From contig OW388296.1 in NCBI GenBank assembly GCA_936450465.1, forward strand, positions 46,075,250 through 46,139,249: a stretch of DNA of 64,000 bases, written 5' to 3'. Made by a program: the position numbers and the translations under genes. Numbering within the stretch: the stretch's first letter is position 1; each line of letters opens with the position of its first letter. This stretch comes from Gibbula magus (Eukaryota; Mollusca; Gastropoda; Trochida; Trochidae). Positions 13,487 to 27,624 of the stretch are shown piece by piece. The notes under the pieces are model-generated. The model was not told where the DNA came from and did not search any database. It saw nothing but the letters and a program-made list of their open reading frames with translations.

Positions 13487-13544
13487 CACAATTGTGGGGT
13501 CTCAGGCTAGAGTTAATATCGTATATGTCCTCCTTGGGCGTCAA

Positions 13545-13620
13545 TACACGCCTGGACATCGCCGCAAATGGCTGAATTCTGCCGAAGCGGCGTTTAACAA
13601 TAACTCACTCACTCACGCCT
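13545..13620 (+). repeat. SINE tail fragment
   Basis: GCCGAAGCGGCGTTTAACAA followed by TAACTCACTCACTCAC is the 3' tail of the tRNA-derived SINE. Head and body are missing. Confidence 0.65.
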
Positions 13621-14215
13621 GGACACGACGACGCACCGACGTTGTCCAACGTCGAATGACGTCGACGTTAGGCGTGATGTTTTGTCATTCTGCTTTTGCT
13701 GCTGTGTTCTGAACGTGTCTCATCAGTTACTTTATATGCTTTTGTGCACGTGCATTTCGTGATTCTCGACTTAAAAGCATGTTATTCATTCTTACAATTT
13801 TTCGACAATGTTTATTGACTAAAATGCATTTTGTCGATTGTTTTCATTTCATGGGTGACATTAATACAGAAATGTTCTCATTTTGAATATAGAAAATACC
13901 TCATTTTCAATAAAACAGGTTTTATGATTGTCAACTTTCTTTTGGACATCAGTATAGTCTGTGAACACCCGATGAGTTGATGAGTTTTGTGATTTTATGT
14001 TCAAATTTGATAGTATTTTCTTGCGAGTTTTGATGACAACCAAAGTATTGATGACCTTGTGTTTTGGTTCTCTCATGGACGATTTTTAAACAGATGTTAT
14101 TTACCCATGAACCAGTACATTTAAGTATATGATGCTTGTATGTATGCATTGACGTGTGTATCTTGTATATTCGCCATTATAATTCACATATTTTGTTTCA
14201 TCTGGTTATGAGCCA

Positions 14216-14328
14216 GGACCCATATTTTCGAATCTCTCTTAGCGATAAGATAGTCGTAAGTGCCTTACATTAACATTGACTAACGACTAACTAAGCGCTA
14301 AGACAGCTTCGAAAATATGAGCCCATGT
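14216..14328. repeat. Foldback element
   Basis: GACCCATATTTTCGAA..TCTTAGCG at the left is mirrored by CGCTAAGA..TTCGAAAATATGAGCC at the right, about 113 bp in all. Non-coding. Confidence 0.75.
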
Positions 14329-14748
14329 ATTTATGAATCGTCAATAACCAGAAGTTCAACCTTAATTTTAAATCTAAAAAGTGTTTTGCTGTTTTGTTTC
14401 TTCTTGTCAATCAGTTGTTTTCTTTTCTCAATAACATTCAACGTCATCGGAAGGCATACCACATGACAGTATCTATCACTGGCTAATGTAAACCTTGCTG
14501 CATTTCGTCAGCTATTCTGTGTCAGCGGACTTGGTAGTGCTTTCAGAAACCTCTGGCACATAAAAGACGCCGAAGTGGGGTTCAAGTTATGCTTTTCGGG
14601 GCAATTTTATAACAATTGTAAAGGTCATACAATGAAAATAAAATTATATTCCAAACGTCCGTACGTCTGAATGTACATACGATTTAGAATAACTTTGAAC
14701 GACATGACTATTATTTCCAAATGTGCACATTTGTTCATTACACAGAGA

Positions 14749-16074
14749 ACAAGGTTACCATAGAGGTGTGAGACCCTGCAAAATAAGGTTACCATAGAGG
14801 TGTGAGACCCTGCAAAATAAGGTTACCATAGAGGTGTGAGACCATGCACAATAAGGTTACCATAGAGGTGTGAGACCGTGCAAAATAAGGTTACCATAGA
14901 GGTGTGAGACCGTGCAAAATAAGGTTACCATAGAGGTGTGAGACCATGCAAATTAGGTTACCATAGAGGTGTTAGACCCTGCAAAAAAAGGTTACCATAG
15001 AGGTGTGAGACCCTGCAAAATAAGGTTACCAAAGAGGTGTGAGACCATGCACAATAAGGTTACCATAGAGATGTGAGACCGTGCAAAATAAGGTTACCAT
15101 AGAGGTGTGAGACCGTGCAAAATAAGGTTACCATAGAGGTGTGAGACCCTGCAAAATGAGGTAACCATAGAGGTGTGAGAACCTGCGCGAGAATAAGGTT
15201 ACCATAGAGGTGTGACACCCTGCGTGAATAAGGTTACAATAGAGGTGTGAGATCCTGCAAAATAAGGTTACTATAAAGGTGTGAGACCCTGCAAAATAAG
15301 GTTATCATAGAGGTGTGAGACCATGCAAAATAAGGTTACCATAGAGGTGTGAGACCCTGCGAGAATAAGGTTACCATAGAAGTGTGAGACCTTGCAAAAT
15401 AAGGTTACCATAGAGGTATGAGACCCTGCAAAATAAGGTTACAATAGAGGTGTGAGACCCTGCAAAATAAGATAACAATAGAGGTGTGAGACCCTGCAAA
15501 ATAAGGTTACCATAAAGGTGTGAAACCCTGCAAAATAAGGTTATCATAGAGGCGTGCGATCCTGCAAAATAAGTTTACCATAGAGGTGTGAGACCCTGCA
15601 TAATAAGGTTACCATAGAGGTGTGAGACCCTGCAAAATAAGGATACCATAGAGGTGTTAGACCCTGCATAATAAGGTTACCGTAGAGGTGTGAGACCCTG
15701 CAAAATAAGGTTATCATAGAGGTGCGGGATCCTGCAAAATAAGGTTACCATAGGGGTGTGAGACCCTGCAAAATAAGGTTACCATAGAGGTGTGAGACCC
15801 TGCATAATAAGGTTACCATAGAGGTGTGAGACCCTGCAAAATAAGGTTACCATAGAGGTGTGAGACCCTGCATAATAAGGTTACCATAGAGGTGTGAGAC
15901 CCTGCATAATAAGGTTACCATAGAGGTGTGAGACCCTGCAACATAAGGTTTCCATAAAGGTGTGAGACCCTGCAAAATAAGGTTATCATAGAGGTGTGGG
16001 ATCCTGCAAAATAAGGTTACCATAAAGGTGTGAGACCCTGCAAAATAAGGTTACCATAGAGGTGTGAGATCCTG
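14749..16074. repeat. Minisatellite, 34-bp unit, about 39 copies
   Basis: Head-to-tail units of the form AAGGTTACCATAGAGGTGTG then AGACCCTGCAAAAT, with few substitutions and occasional one- or two-base length changes. Most units keep AGGTGTGA, which equals the T-box transcription factor half-site, and GGTTACC. No unique spacers lie between units, so it is not a CRISPR array. It sits 2.3 kb beyond the end of gene 1. Confidence 0.95.
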
Positions 16075-18982
16075 TCCTCTTGTATGGTCACACATGGGCG
16101 TTTGCATTTAACCCTCGTCAGCACAACATCTCAAAAAGATTGACTTGATTGACGTAATGTCTTAAACAAAGCATCTCGAAAGATGCAGGGCTCAGTGGAT
16201 GTTGGTAACCATGACTTTATTTCATGCTTATAGTCAAACTTTTCAAATTTGTCAGCGCGGTATATTTATATTTTTCATTAACCTCAATTGTGACATAACA
16301 TTAGATTTTAATCATGATTTAAATCAGGCGTAATAAAGGTGTGAGTTTGTATTGCAAAAGTGTTTATGTACAAAATCATATAAGGATCACACAGCCTCAT
16401 TCATTTTAGTGCACTCTTTCAGAAGTAATTATTATCTCTATATAAATTATATATCGGAACAAAATGAGCATAAAATCGAGACAATATAACTTGCAATTGA
16501 TTATCAAGACTTTTTTATAACCCGGTATTTGAAATTAACTTAATCACATGTGTATACAATAATCTTGCAATTGTCACTTGCGAGATTACCCAGTTAGATA
16601 TCTAAGGGTTCGATATGTTTGAGTTGTTTTAATACATTAGTATATTAAATCGACAGTTAAATAAGGTGCTACAACACGTTAGAATATATTGTACCCGGAG
16701 CGCCTGAAATTCGCCTCAGTGACTTCAGGGTACGGTTTGTACAGCTGCGTATCGAACGTTTGTTCACCTACATTTAATGTCCAACTTTGTAATGTACACA
16801 TATTCCAGAATTTTGATTGGTCGAGAGCACGGTCATGTGGTCCAAGTTTACTGGTTAACTTCGTGTGAACTCTTCAAAATTCGTTCATACGTGTGTGCAC
16901 CTTTTCAAACGTTAACGGAACCTCTTTCTCAGTTCTGCCGCAGCTCCTCACTCGCTATCATTAATCTTGTGTAAGTTATTTTAAGATAGGTGTTTAAAAA
17001 AAATCTTAAAACATAATGTCTCCAGATATTAACGAGGCAGTAATACTAAAAACTGTTCAAACCCCGGCACGTGCCACTTTGAGACAGTCAAACTGTTTCG
17101 GGTACCCCAATGGCCTCTGCCATCAATGACAATATTTGTTTACAGGTACGGTTTCTTGTCACCCCAACATCAGCTGACTGAAATGGAATGTATTGTACAA
17201 TATTCACGCTTTGCACGTGCAAGCGCCGTAACCAAAGCGTGTCAACATAATGTAACTACTCAACATTTAGAACAGATGCAATGCTTATTTATAGTTGATG
17301 TGCAGATTCTTAATACGCGAATACTTGATAACATTTATTTTGTTGCGATATATATGTCAGTACTTGACCTTTATTATGCATATTAGCTTTCGAAATTGTG
17401 ATGCTTTTTTGGAACTATTTATCTCTGAGTCGGAGCTTGTTAAAAAACTTGGCTACTGCGTAACTTTCGTAATGCCTCAATGAAATTGATATCATTATTA
17501 CTATTTCTTCTATTGAAATCATATACCAATATAAACTATAGTGAATTTTAGAATATTGTTAAAAAAACAAAAACTTCAAAGTTGGAAATTATAAGAATTA
17601 AATATCAGTGTGTGTGTTTGCAATGGAAAATGAACGATGTCAAACTGACATTCAGTTCTTAAGTGTATAACATTACATCGCATACAGTGATATTGAACCA
17701 TCATAAATCCATTATGATGACTACAGCAATCAATCTCAAACGTATCCTGTGACCGTCACGTGTTGGTGTATGTTTATGAAATTTGGCATAATGAGATGGA
17801 CAGAAGGGGTCAACTTTTGGAAATTCAAGGCCGTGTTCAAGAGAGGTTTCAAAGTAAAAACATCACTTGAACGCGATTGCTAAATATAGCGCTACGTAGC
17901 AAGGCGAGCAAACTTCGAGGAATGTGCACCGTGTCGTTCAAGAGAGAATGAGCGCTACATTGAGCAATCAGTGAGCGATTATAAGCGCTCTCTGTTATGG
18001 AACGGAGTCCTGATTTCTATAACTTTTGAATAAAAGTTTTCATTTTGACTAAATAAGAACAACTTCGTCACAAATATTTTGAATGAATGTAAGATGAAAT
18101 ATATGACGTATGTTAGACCCAGTTGATCAACTACTGAATATTTCACAGAAGAAAATATTAAGTGTAGTCTTGAAAGGATTAACCCTTGGTCACTTAAATG
18201 AGCTGTCAAAATTGTAACTGTTTACTATGATCATGAGATATCAAAGTACATTATGTTATGGAACATTCAACTGTCTTTTTTATAATGCAAACATACGAAT
18301 GATCGGTCTTGTAGTTTTCGAGTTGACAAAGACATGCCACATTACATGATATTTGCACTAAAATACAGAAGTAGGTGAACAAACTGTAAACAAGCTGTAT
18401 ATTAGTAATTTATGGGGCGGTTTCAGAAATGTAAAGTCGGGAATTTGTCAAATTGAAAAACCCTTTTAATGAATCCCGAAACTGACTGGACATTTCAGTC
18501 GACCTTAAAGTGATTCAGACAGACAGACAGAATGACTTTATTTCGACTTGGGCCTTTAAGACCCCTCATCGGATGTTACATGAATAGAGCTGGGTGTGGG
18601 TACACAACTATACATGGGGAAGAACTGACTTGTATAGTTGTGTACAACGCTTCTTATTACATAAGCTTATTTATTTACTAACCTTTATTACATGAGTTGT
18701 GTTGTTATTTGTTAATAATTCTATTAACTTGTAAACACTCGGTCGTTTCCAATAGTAGGGGTGAATGAGATTAGTTCGTTCAACGTGATATGATGGGCAC
18801 TGCAACATGAAGTGGTACTCATCTTCGATTAAGTCTGTGCAAATTCAACCAATTCAAGGTTCAAAACAGGGTCGGTAAAGAGCAACAAGAGTTTATAAAT
18901 AGTCGGTTATTCATTTATTTACCCAAGATAAATTTATCTGCAAAACTCGTAAAAACAAGACTTGCCCAGATTAACATGAGTA
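16075..18982. other. Intergenic, no gene seen
   Basis: AT-rich sequence. The open frames here (for example 16777-16974 and 17126-17386 on plus) are short, lack family features and are not flanked by matching splice sites. A short GACA run lies near 18518. Confidence 0.5.
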
Positions 18983-20491
18983 GTATATAGGGGTCAATCT
19001 CATAGGGTGTTTTTTGCAGCCATAGTTGCAGCTAGTTGCATCCTTGAAATGTATATAAATGCATGACGTCACAGATCAAAATTTACATAAATGCATGACG
19101 TGACAGGTGAAATTTAGTATTAGATTGGTAATCTATTATAGATAATATTCATATGGATATTACAGCAGAAGATAATATGATTGTGTGATATAAAATAATA
19201 AAAAAATAATCTGAACTGAATGAAAACCATTAGATGAATTAAATCTAGCATTCAACATTAAACTGAAACAGTACAGAATAATAAATACAGATACATTTAA
19301 AACATGTTTAGACCTGTATGATAGAAGTCTAAATGAATCTAAAGTTGGCTGACATGTCAATCCTTGTGTATATCGATAATTTACATTCATTCACCTGACC
19401 CAAATGTGGAAACCCTACGTGACTTACCTGATGTATGAGGACGAAACAATGAAAGGTGTGACTTGAAACGATTTCAAAGGGAGACACTTCTATACGAATT
19501 AGAATACCGTATACCTAATGATACCTATTATTTTCGTATATGAATATGAATTAGTAAATACGCACCTATTGATGGAAACTAGTTTACCTCTATGGGATGT
19601 AGGGTCGGCGAGTTTGTCTGGTAGTGATAAATTGAAATAAAATACAACTCCAAAGTATAAACTCGCTCACTGCTGAAACGGTTTCTTAAACAGTGTGAAG
19701 TCATTTTACATGTAGTTGCTATAGAGCTCAGAGGCGACTCCCGTGACCCCTGTGTCACGTCTCGTCCACTGAAGGGTTTGAAACGTGCCTAACACTAAAC
19801 TGGAGAGCTGTGAAGCTGCAAACTGTATAGTTAGACATGTGATTAATTCTGAACTAGTTCCAATCCATTGAAATTCATTAAAATGATAAATTGAATATTG
19901 TAAATATTGAGCAATTTGAACTAAAATGATCAATAAATTATGAACCGTTGCTAGATGCGCGAGTTTGAAACAATGAAAATCCTATAGCTCACCAGGAAGT
20001 GACCACCGAACATAGACAACTTGTTAAGCGTGTCCAAGTCAACATTCACAGGAATGTGTGACATGTTGTATAGAGTGTTTCTTAGTCTGTTAGCTATACC
20101 GAGACAATGCCATATCATGATACGTAATCCACTCAATGGATAAAATATAGAACTTGACTTTCAAATGATAGATATGTTTCATATCCGATTTATGTTTTCA
20201 CTAATTAATTTGTGAGATTAGGAATATCACCAATCGATTATAATTATTTTCGATTTGATATATACCTTATTCATCATTCTCATTTAAGAGAAAGAGGGAG
20301 AGAGAGAGAGAGATGACATTGCTATTTGTTGTATTTGTATGTATTGTATATTGTATGACTTGTTATTACATTGACTTTCTTATTTTATTAAGTAACATCT
20401 CTTTCATTTTGATTGCTTCAGTAGCCTACAATCGTGAATAGGTTACATTTAGCCACACCATTGTGGTGCGTGCCCGCCCACTGCCTGTCTG
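18983..20491 (+). repeat. 1.5-kb repeat, copy 1 (possible element terminus)
   Basis: Nearly identical, in the same orientation, to 25313-26826. Both begin AGTAGTATATAGGGGTCAAT and both include a short (GA)n near the right end. Identity stops at CCCACTGCCTGTCTG in both, after which the sequences differ completely. An AGT start fits Polinton/Maverick termini, but no inverted partner or target duplication was found, so this is inference. Open frames inside are preserved only because the copies are young. Confidence 0.8.
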
Positions 20492-20889
20492 TTACATGGG
20501 AACATATCCTTCACATATAGAACAAACAATTGATATAGTTTAGAAATTCTAATTTATTCATGACAAAGCGAGATACATATCTGTGATACAAATAATTTAT
20601 TCGCAGTAATTGAAGCAGTTCATCTGAATATTCAGTTAAAATTGCTCTCATCGTCCAACATCGACAATGAGTTATTTATTGTCCACTGTTTTCACCCGTC
20701 TCCGTTGTCCGGGAGGCCCCAGTTTTATTACTCCTTGCACGTAGAGAGAAACTAGGCGTTTCCGATCCTTCTTCCTGTTGAGTGGATATGATGTTTTTAC
20801 GATATGAACGGAGCTAGACTTCTGTGATTTAGAACGCATCCTTTCTCACTGGTGGCTGAGAGTTGACTGACAGTGAATTTCTTGAGCAT

Positions 20890-21480
20890 GGAGCTTTATT
20901 CTTGATCACTCTGTTCGTCATCAGCATCAGCGCCATTTTCGGTAGTCGTTTCAGATTCAGAGTCACTTTCCATTTCAGGCATATCCAGGCGAGTCAAAAT
21001 GTCTTTCATTTTTGGTTTTGCGACTGATCTTGCTTTTCAGAGTAGACTGTTCCGTGGAAGGATTCATGTCACTTAGACTGTTTAGGAGGGGTAGAAACAA
21101 GGGAGCCTCTTTTAAGTATTGAGTATACTCTATGATACTTTTGAGAGTCTCAGCCAGTTTATTTTCCCAAAACTGTTTAATTTTTCTGTCAATCCATTCT
21201 ATCGTTCTACCCTGCTGTATCATTGTAATGACATTTCTTTAAAACATTTCACCACTGATCAACACTCGTCATGTAACGTGCCCTTGTTGTCTTCCATCAA
21301 TTCAATGAATCAAAGGGCCGCATGCATATCAAATTGTACCAACGATGTCCTAGCATCGTCGCTGATTGGTTTTATTGAAATGTCACGAGGCACGATCTCG
21401 CTTGAGCTGGGTCTTAAAGAGATGGTTCGATCGGGCTACTGTTTCTGGAGAAGAAATTCGCACATTATTGTTTACATATA
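20890..21480 (-). pseudogene. Decayed open frame of unknown origin
   Basis: On the minus strand, 21223-20975 reads a charged, helix-prone stretch (IEWIDRKIKQFWENKLAETL). After a shift of frame it continues into an acidic tail that ends in a stop at about 20898. Further up, stops and shifts interrupt other coding-like pieces. No family is recognised. It points toward repeat copy 1 and ends about 400 bp from it, so it may be a remnant of the same element. The reading is not restored here. Confidence 0.35.
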
Positions 21481-21599
21481 TATGTTATTACTATTTGATT
21501 ATTTCTCAATCCAGTTGAAAAATATTACTGAAAGTAATATTTTAATGATTTCAAATTTGATAACTAATAAGACTAGCGCATATTCTTTGAAAAATAAGA

Positions 21600-23282
<1,683 letters not shown>

Positions 23283-23468
23283 TTGTATCAAAATAGATTT
23301 GATAACAATTAAAATTGAACAAATAGTAGCTTAGACACAATGGTATGTAATATATATTTATTGATTAAAAAAAACAAAAAAAAAAACAAAAAAACAACAT
23401 TGCTCATTAGTCTATTGATCAATCATGTGTTACTTTGTGGAAGTCCACCAATGTATGTGTCTACTTCT

Positions 23469-24560
23469 TAAAAAGTTGGAATATTAGTACCACTTGTTCT
23501 TCTCTTCACGCCATGCATATAATGTTTTGAGTGTTAGTGCAAGTTTGGGTTAAAAGATAGACATTATCATTAATATGCACCTATGTGTATGAATATACAC
23601 ATTTTACAGTGTCGCAATCGCATAGTTACATTGCAGCATATACTCATGTTTACCCTTCAAAAAAAGGAAACGCTTATTTGCAATTTCTGACAAGTTTATA
23701 TTCTAGTGCGAATGAGCGTTTAGTAACAGTGAATGTACACTTGTGAATGATACTGGAGACACTGAACTTCTACGCATTTATACAATGATTGATGACAAAA
23801 TATGGGACTCAGATTTTCCGGGAGGGGGGTGTTGTTCTCAGTACCTGTTGTGACCACACCTGGCAGACAACCCACATGTGCAGATTATATCTTTCTTCAG
23901 TGTCAGTCATGTATGTACAATTATTGGTTACATGCTTGTTCAAAATCAATAAAAAAAAAATCTGTTATAATTTTCACGTATGCGTTTCTTTTTTGGACGT
24001 GTATACATGTATATGCCATTTGGACATTCAAATGTCACTCCTTTCAGCTAGTGTCTTATTCATTCAATCTCCCTTTTGATTTTTTTTAGCCAAACTACCA
24101 TATGTTCTGACTTCGTTTAAAAACTCTCACTCGACTTGCATGTTCATCCAAACGTGCCAAATATGAACAATAATAGTTTTATTTGAGATAATTTAGATTA
24201 TTTTCAGCATAAGTCAGTATTTCTCGATAAATTATGACCATTGATAACATTTGACATATGTGATTAACAGAACTGATAGTGGCACTTATAAAAAGTCCGA
24301 TAGAAGCATTTGACTGCCCTGAGGTTTAAATAAGAGGGTCGTATATTAAATGTTGTAACTCTTTGCATTTTATAGGCCCATAAAACTTGCGCAATTACAC
24401 CACTCAAGTATGTTCACCAACAAATTCCCATATTTTACCATGTATTTGAATTTGACCCCTCCCTTTGAGTAGCTTACATTACTCTTTCCTAAAATATTCT
24501 CATTCCTAATCTTTATTCCTACATGAAACATATTACAATTGTCAGGTATGTGGTATAAAA
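23469..24560. repeat. Dispersed repeat, inverted partner of 40097-41190
   Basis: About 1.1 kb that reappears in reverse orientation at 40.1-41.2 kb with a few per cent of differences. Both copies keep two open frames: one starting MMTKYGTQIFREGGVV (plus here, 23789-24079) and one ending CNCASFMGL (minus here, 24627-24370). Neither matches a family I know. It also holds a CCTTCAAAAAAAGGAAACGC block like MITE ends. Confidence 0.8.
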
Positions 24561-24599
24561 CCTTGAACATTGGCAAACTAGGGCTCCGATCTTCAACAT

Positions 24600-25140
24600 A
24601 CTTTATTTTTGCAATGACATGTGTCACAAAAACATATTAATTCACATCTATATACATTGTATAACCAAACCAAATCCAAGTATCCCTACCTTCCATCCAC
24701 TCCTGTCGGAGCAAATTATCCGAGGAGCCCCCTACCAATCAACACCTATCAGCTCCACTCACCTTGCAACAACTTCAAAACCATTCACATCAGCAAATGG
24801 CCTATCTTCCAATCAACTATAATTATTATTTGTTTAACACTTTCAATAAAGCCAATTGGCCTCCCTCGTTTCATCATGTGTGTTTATGTATATCCTCAAT
24901 AAAGCCAAACAGGCCTTTGTTTGTTTATCTAATTAATGTTTGTATTACAAATCCCCATTGTATACCATTCTCATGCATGTTAATCCCCCTGATTGAGTTT
25001 CCTCGCTATTGTTTTGTTTGCTATATAAATGTACCATATGTTGTTATTCCCTTACATTCCACCTGATGAAGGAGTGAGTATGTTCTCCGAAACGTCGTGT
25101 ATTTTCACATTAAAGAAGTTGTTATCCAGCAAATCGTCAT
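24600..25140 (+). mobile_element. Possible Penelope-like element 3' tail
   Basis: CCTGATGAAGGAGTG..CTCCGAAACGTCG (25062-25097), followed by a TTAAAGAAGTTGTTATCC ending, resembles the 3' tail of Penelope-like retroelements. That region often carries hammerhead-like motifs: here CTGATGA 25063-25069, a GGAG/CTCC stem, and GAAAC 25089-25093. No reverse transcriptase or GIY-YIG domain is seen upstream. Confidence 0.4.
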
Positions 25141-25312
25141 GTTCTTATGTACATTGTATGTATATCTACTGTAAATATAACTGTTTGGTTTGAATCCGAG
25201 CATGACCTATTCACCTGAGGGGCAATGACGTCATCATGATCGCCATTTTGAATGCATTCGGAATCATTCGTTTCTACGTCTAATTAAAAAACTAGAAAAA
25301 CTATACATGATA

Positions 25313-26826
25313 GTAGTATATAGGGGTCAATCTCATAGAGTGTTTTTTGCAGCTAAGTTGCAGCTAGTTGCATCCTTGAAATGTATATAAATGCATGACG
25401 TCACAGATCAAAATTTACATAAATGCATGACGTGACAGGTGAAATTTAGTATTAGATTGGTAATCTATTATAGATAATATTCATATGGATATTACAGCAG
25501 AAGATAATATGATTGTGTGATATAAAATAATAAAAAAATAATCTGAACTGAATGAAAACCATTAGATGAATTAAATCTAGCATTCAACATTAAACTGAAA
25601 CAGTACAGAATAATAAATACAGATACATTTAAAACATGTTTAGACCTGTATGATAGAAGTCTAAATGAATCTAAAGTTGGCTGACATGTCAATCCTTGTG
25701 TATATAGATAATTTACATTCATTCACCTGACCCAAATGTGAAAACCCTACGTGACTTACCTGATGTATGAGGACGAAACAATGAAAGGTGTGACTTGAAA
25801 CGATTTCAAAGGGAGACACTTCTATACGAATTAGAATACCGTATACCTAATGATACCTATTATTTTCGTATATGAATATGAATTAGTAAATACGCACCTA
25901 TTGATGGAAACTAGTTTACCTCTATGGGATGTAGGGTCGGCGAGTTTGTCTGGTAGTGATAAATTGAAATAAAATACAACTCCAAAGTATAAACTCGCTC
26001 ACTGCTGAAACGGTTTCTTAAACAGTGTGAAGTCATTTTACATGTAGTTGCTATAGAGCTCAGAGGCGACTCCGTGACCCCTGTGTCACGTCTCGTCCAC
26101 TGAAGGGTTTGAAACGTGCCTAACACTAAACTGGAGAGCTGTGAAGCTGCAAACTGTATAGTTAGACATGTGATTAATTCTGAACTAGTTCCAATCCATT
26201 GAAATTCATTAAAATGATAAATTGAATATTGTAAATATTGAGCAATTTGAACTAAAATGATCAATAAATTATGAACCGTTGCTAGATGCGCGAGTTTGAA
26301 ACAATGAAAATCCTATAGCTCACCAGGAAGTGACCACCGAACATAGACAACTTGTTAAGCGTGTCCAAGTCAACATTCACAGGAATGTGTGACATGTTGT
26401 ATAGAGTGTTTCTTAGTCTGTTAGCTATACCGAGACAATGCCATATCATGATACGTAATCCACTCATTGGATAAAAGATAGAACTTGACTTTCAAATGAT
26501 AGATATGTTTCATATCCGATTTATGTTTTCACTAATTAATTTGTGAGATTAGGAATATCACCAATCGATTATAATTATTTTCGATTTGATATATACCTTA
26601 TTCATCATTCTCATTTAAGAGAAAGAGGGAGAGAGAGAGAGAGAGAGATGACATTGCTATTTGTTGTATTTGTATGTATTGTATATTGTATGACTTGTTA
26701 TTACATTGACTTTCTTATTTTATTAAGTAACATCTCTTTCATTTTGATTGCTTCAGTAGCCTACAATCGTGAATAGGTTACATTTAGCCACACCATTGTG
26801 GTGCGTGCCCGCCCACTGCCTGTCTG
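25313..26826 (+). repeat. 1.5-kb repeat, copy 2
   Basis: Direct copy of 18983-20491 with very few substitutions, a one-base deletion near 26070 and two extra GA units. It opens directly onto the ATPase gene cluster. The first TATA box of the cluster lies 15 bases beyond its end. Confidence 0.85.
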
Positions 26827-26840
26827 CTATAGGGGGTGTG

Positions 26841-26847
26841 TATATAA
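26841..26847 (+). promoter_or_regulatory. TATA box of first cluster gene
   Basis: TATATAA, 87 bases before the ATG at 26934. Similar boxes precede the second gene (TATAAAA, 27230-27236) and the third (TATAAAAA, 27574-27581, inside the second gene). Confidence 0.5.
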
Positions 26848-26933
26848 CATATGTGGAAGGCACTCTGCATCCATTTATGAAGGAGACTCTCAACATATCA
26901 GACGTCTCGAGGTGACATTGTGTTGAACACATA

Positions 26934-27209
26934 ATGGAACGGAAACTATACATTCCCGATACCAATAAGTTTTTAGAATTTTTTGAAAGCAGAAGAAAAG
27001 ATCAACCTGGTTCGCGTCTGATTGCCATCACATCAACATTGACACCACCACCCAATCAGAACAAGGTCCAGAAAACAGAAGCGGGACAAAGACATACCAG
27101 GATTATGAAACAAAAACCTGTTGACAACGTTCCTCCCGAGGTACAAAGCTTTTCCAAACAATCTGTCATCGAGAATACTCCCAAATTGAGAGATGTATTT
27201 ATAGAGTAA
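26934..27209 (+). CDS. Small protein of viral-like element, unknown function
   Basis: 91 residues, intact, starting MERKLYIPDTNKFLEFFESR. The N-terminal third is amphipathic and the middle is polar and basic; no signal peptide or membrane segment. No family is recognised. It sits at the head of a plus-strand cluster with 91 bases before the next gene, behind its own TATA box. Being part of a self-replicating element is inferred only from the ATPase two genes on. It could be a minor virion or regulatory protein, but nothing in the sequence proves it. Confidence 0.5.
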   Translation: MERKLYIPDTNKFLEFFESRRKDQPGSRLIAITSTLTPPPNQNKVQKTEAGQRHTRIMKQKPVDNVPPEVQSFSKQSVIENTPKLRDVFIE

Positions 27210-27300
27210 GAGGCTATTTCATGTGAAAGTATAAAACATCATCAGAGTATTACTAGATTGACATTTCCCTCTTACCAGCAGACAGATAAGACGTTAGAAA

Positions 27301-27618
27301 ATGAAGAGAACATCAGGATATAGTGTTGTCCCGAGAGATATTTTCACGACGTTTAGCAAGACAACTAAATCTGGGAAAACAAAGACACTTAAACCAATAC
27401 CAAAGACCTCAACAAAGAGACAAGTAACCTCTCAGAAGAAGAAACGGCTTTCAGCTAAAGCGAAGGGGAGTAAACAGAGGAAACCAACTGTATTGAAAAT
27501 ACAACCTATCTCGACAATACAAGGTGTTGTGAACAGGGCTCAAGCTCCAATGAAGAGACAAAGTCTTGAAAGCTATAAAAAGAAATCATCAAACCCTCTC
27601 AACACATACCTGTATTAG
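27301..27618 (+). CDS. Small highly basic protein of viral-like element
   Basis: 105 residues, of which roughly a third are lysine or arginine (runs such as SQKKKRLSAKAKGSKQRK), with many serine and threonine. The composition suits nucleic acid binding, as in core proteins that condense DNA. This is inference from composition, not homology. The stop lies only six bases before the next ATG, which points to a compact viral or Polinton-type gene order. A TATAAAA lies 65 bases upstream of the start. Confidence 0.5.
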   Translation: MKRTSGYSVVPRDIFTTFSKTTKSGKTKTLKPIPKTSTKRQVTSQKKKRLSAKAKGSKQRKPTVLKIQPISTIQGVVNRAQAPMKRQSLESYKKKSSNPLNTYLY

Positions 27619-27624
27619 ATCAGG

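Noticed and set aside
13386..13712. A 108-codon plus-strand gene
   Set aside because: It crosses from a MITE end into a SINE tail, so the frame is accidental.
14749..16074. Regular 34-bp repeats as a CRISPR array
   Set aside because: Units are directly adjacent with no unique spacers, and the setting is a eukaryotic intron-bearing genome. It is a minisatellite.
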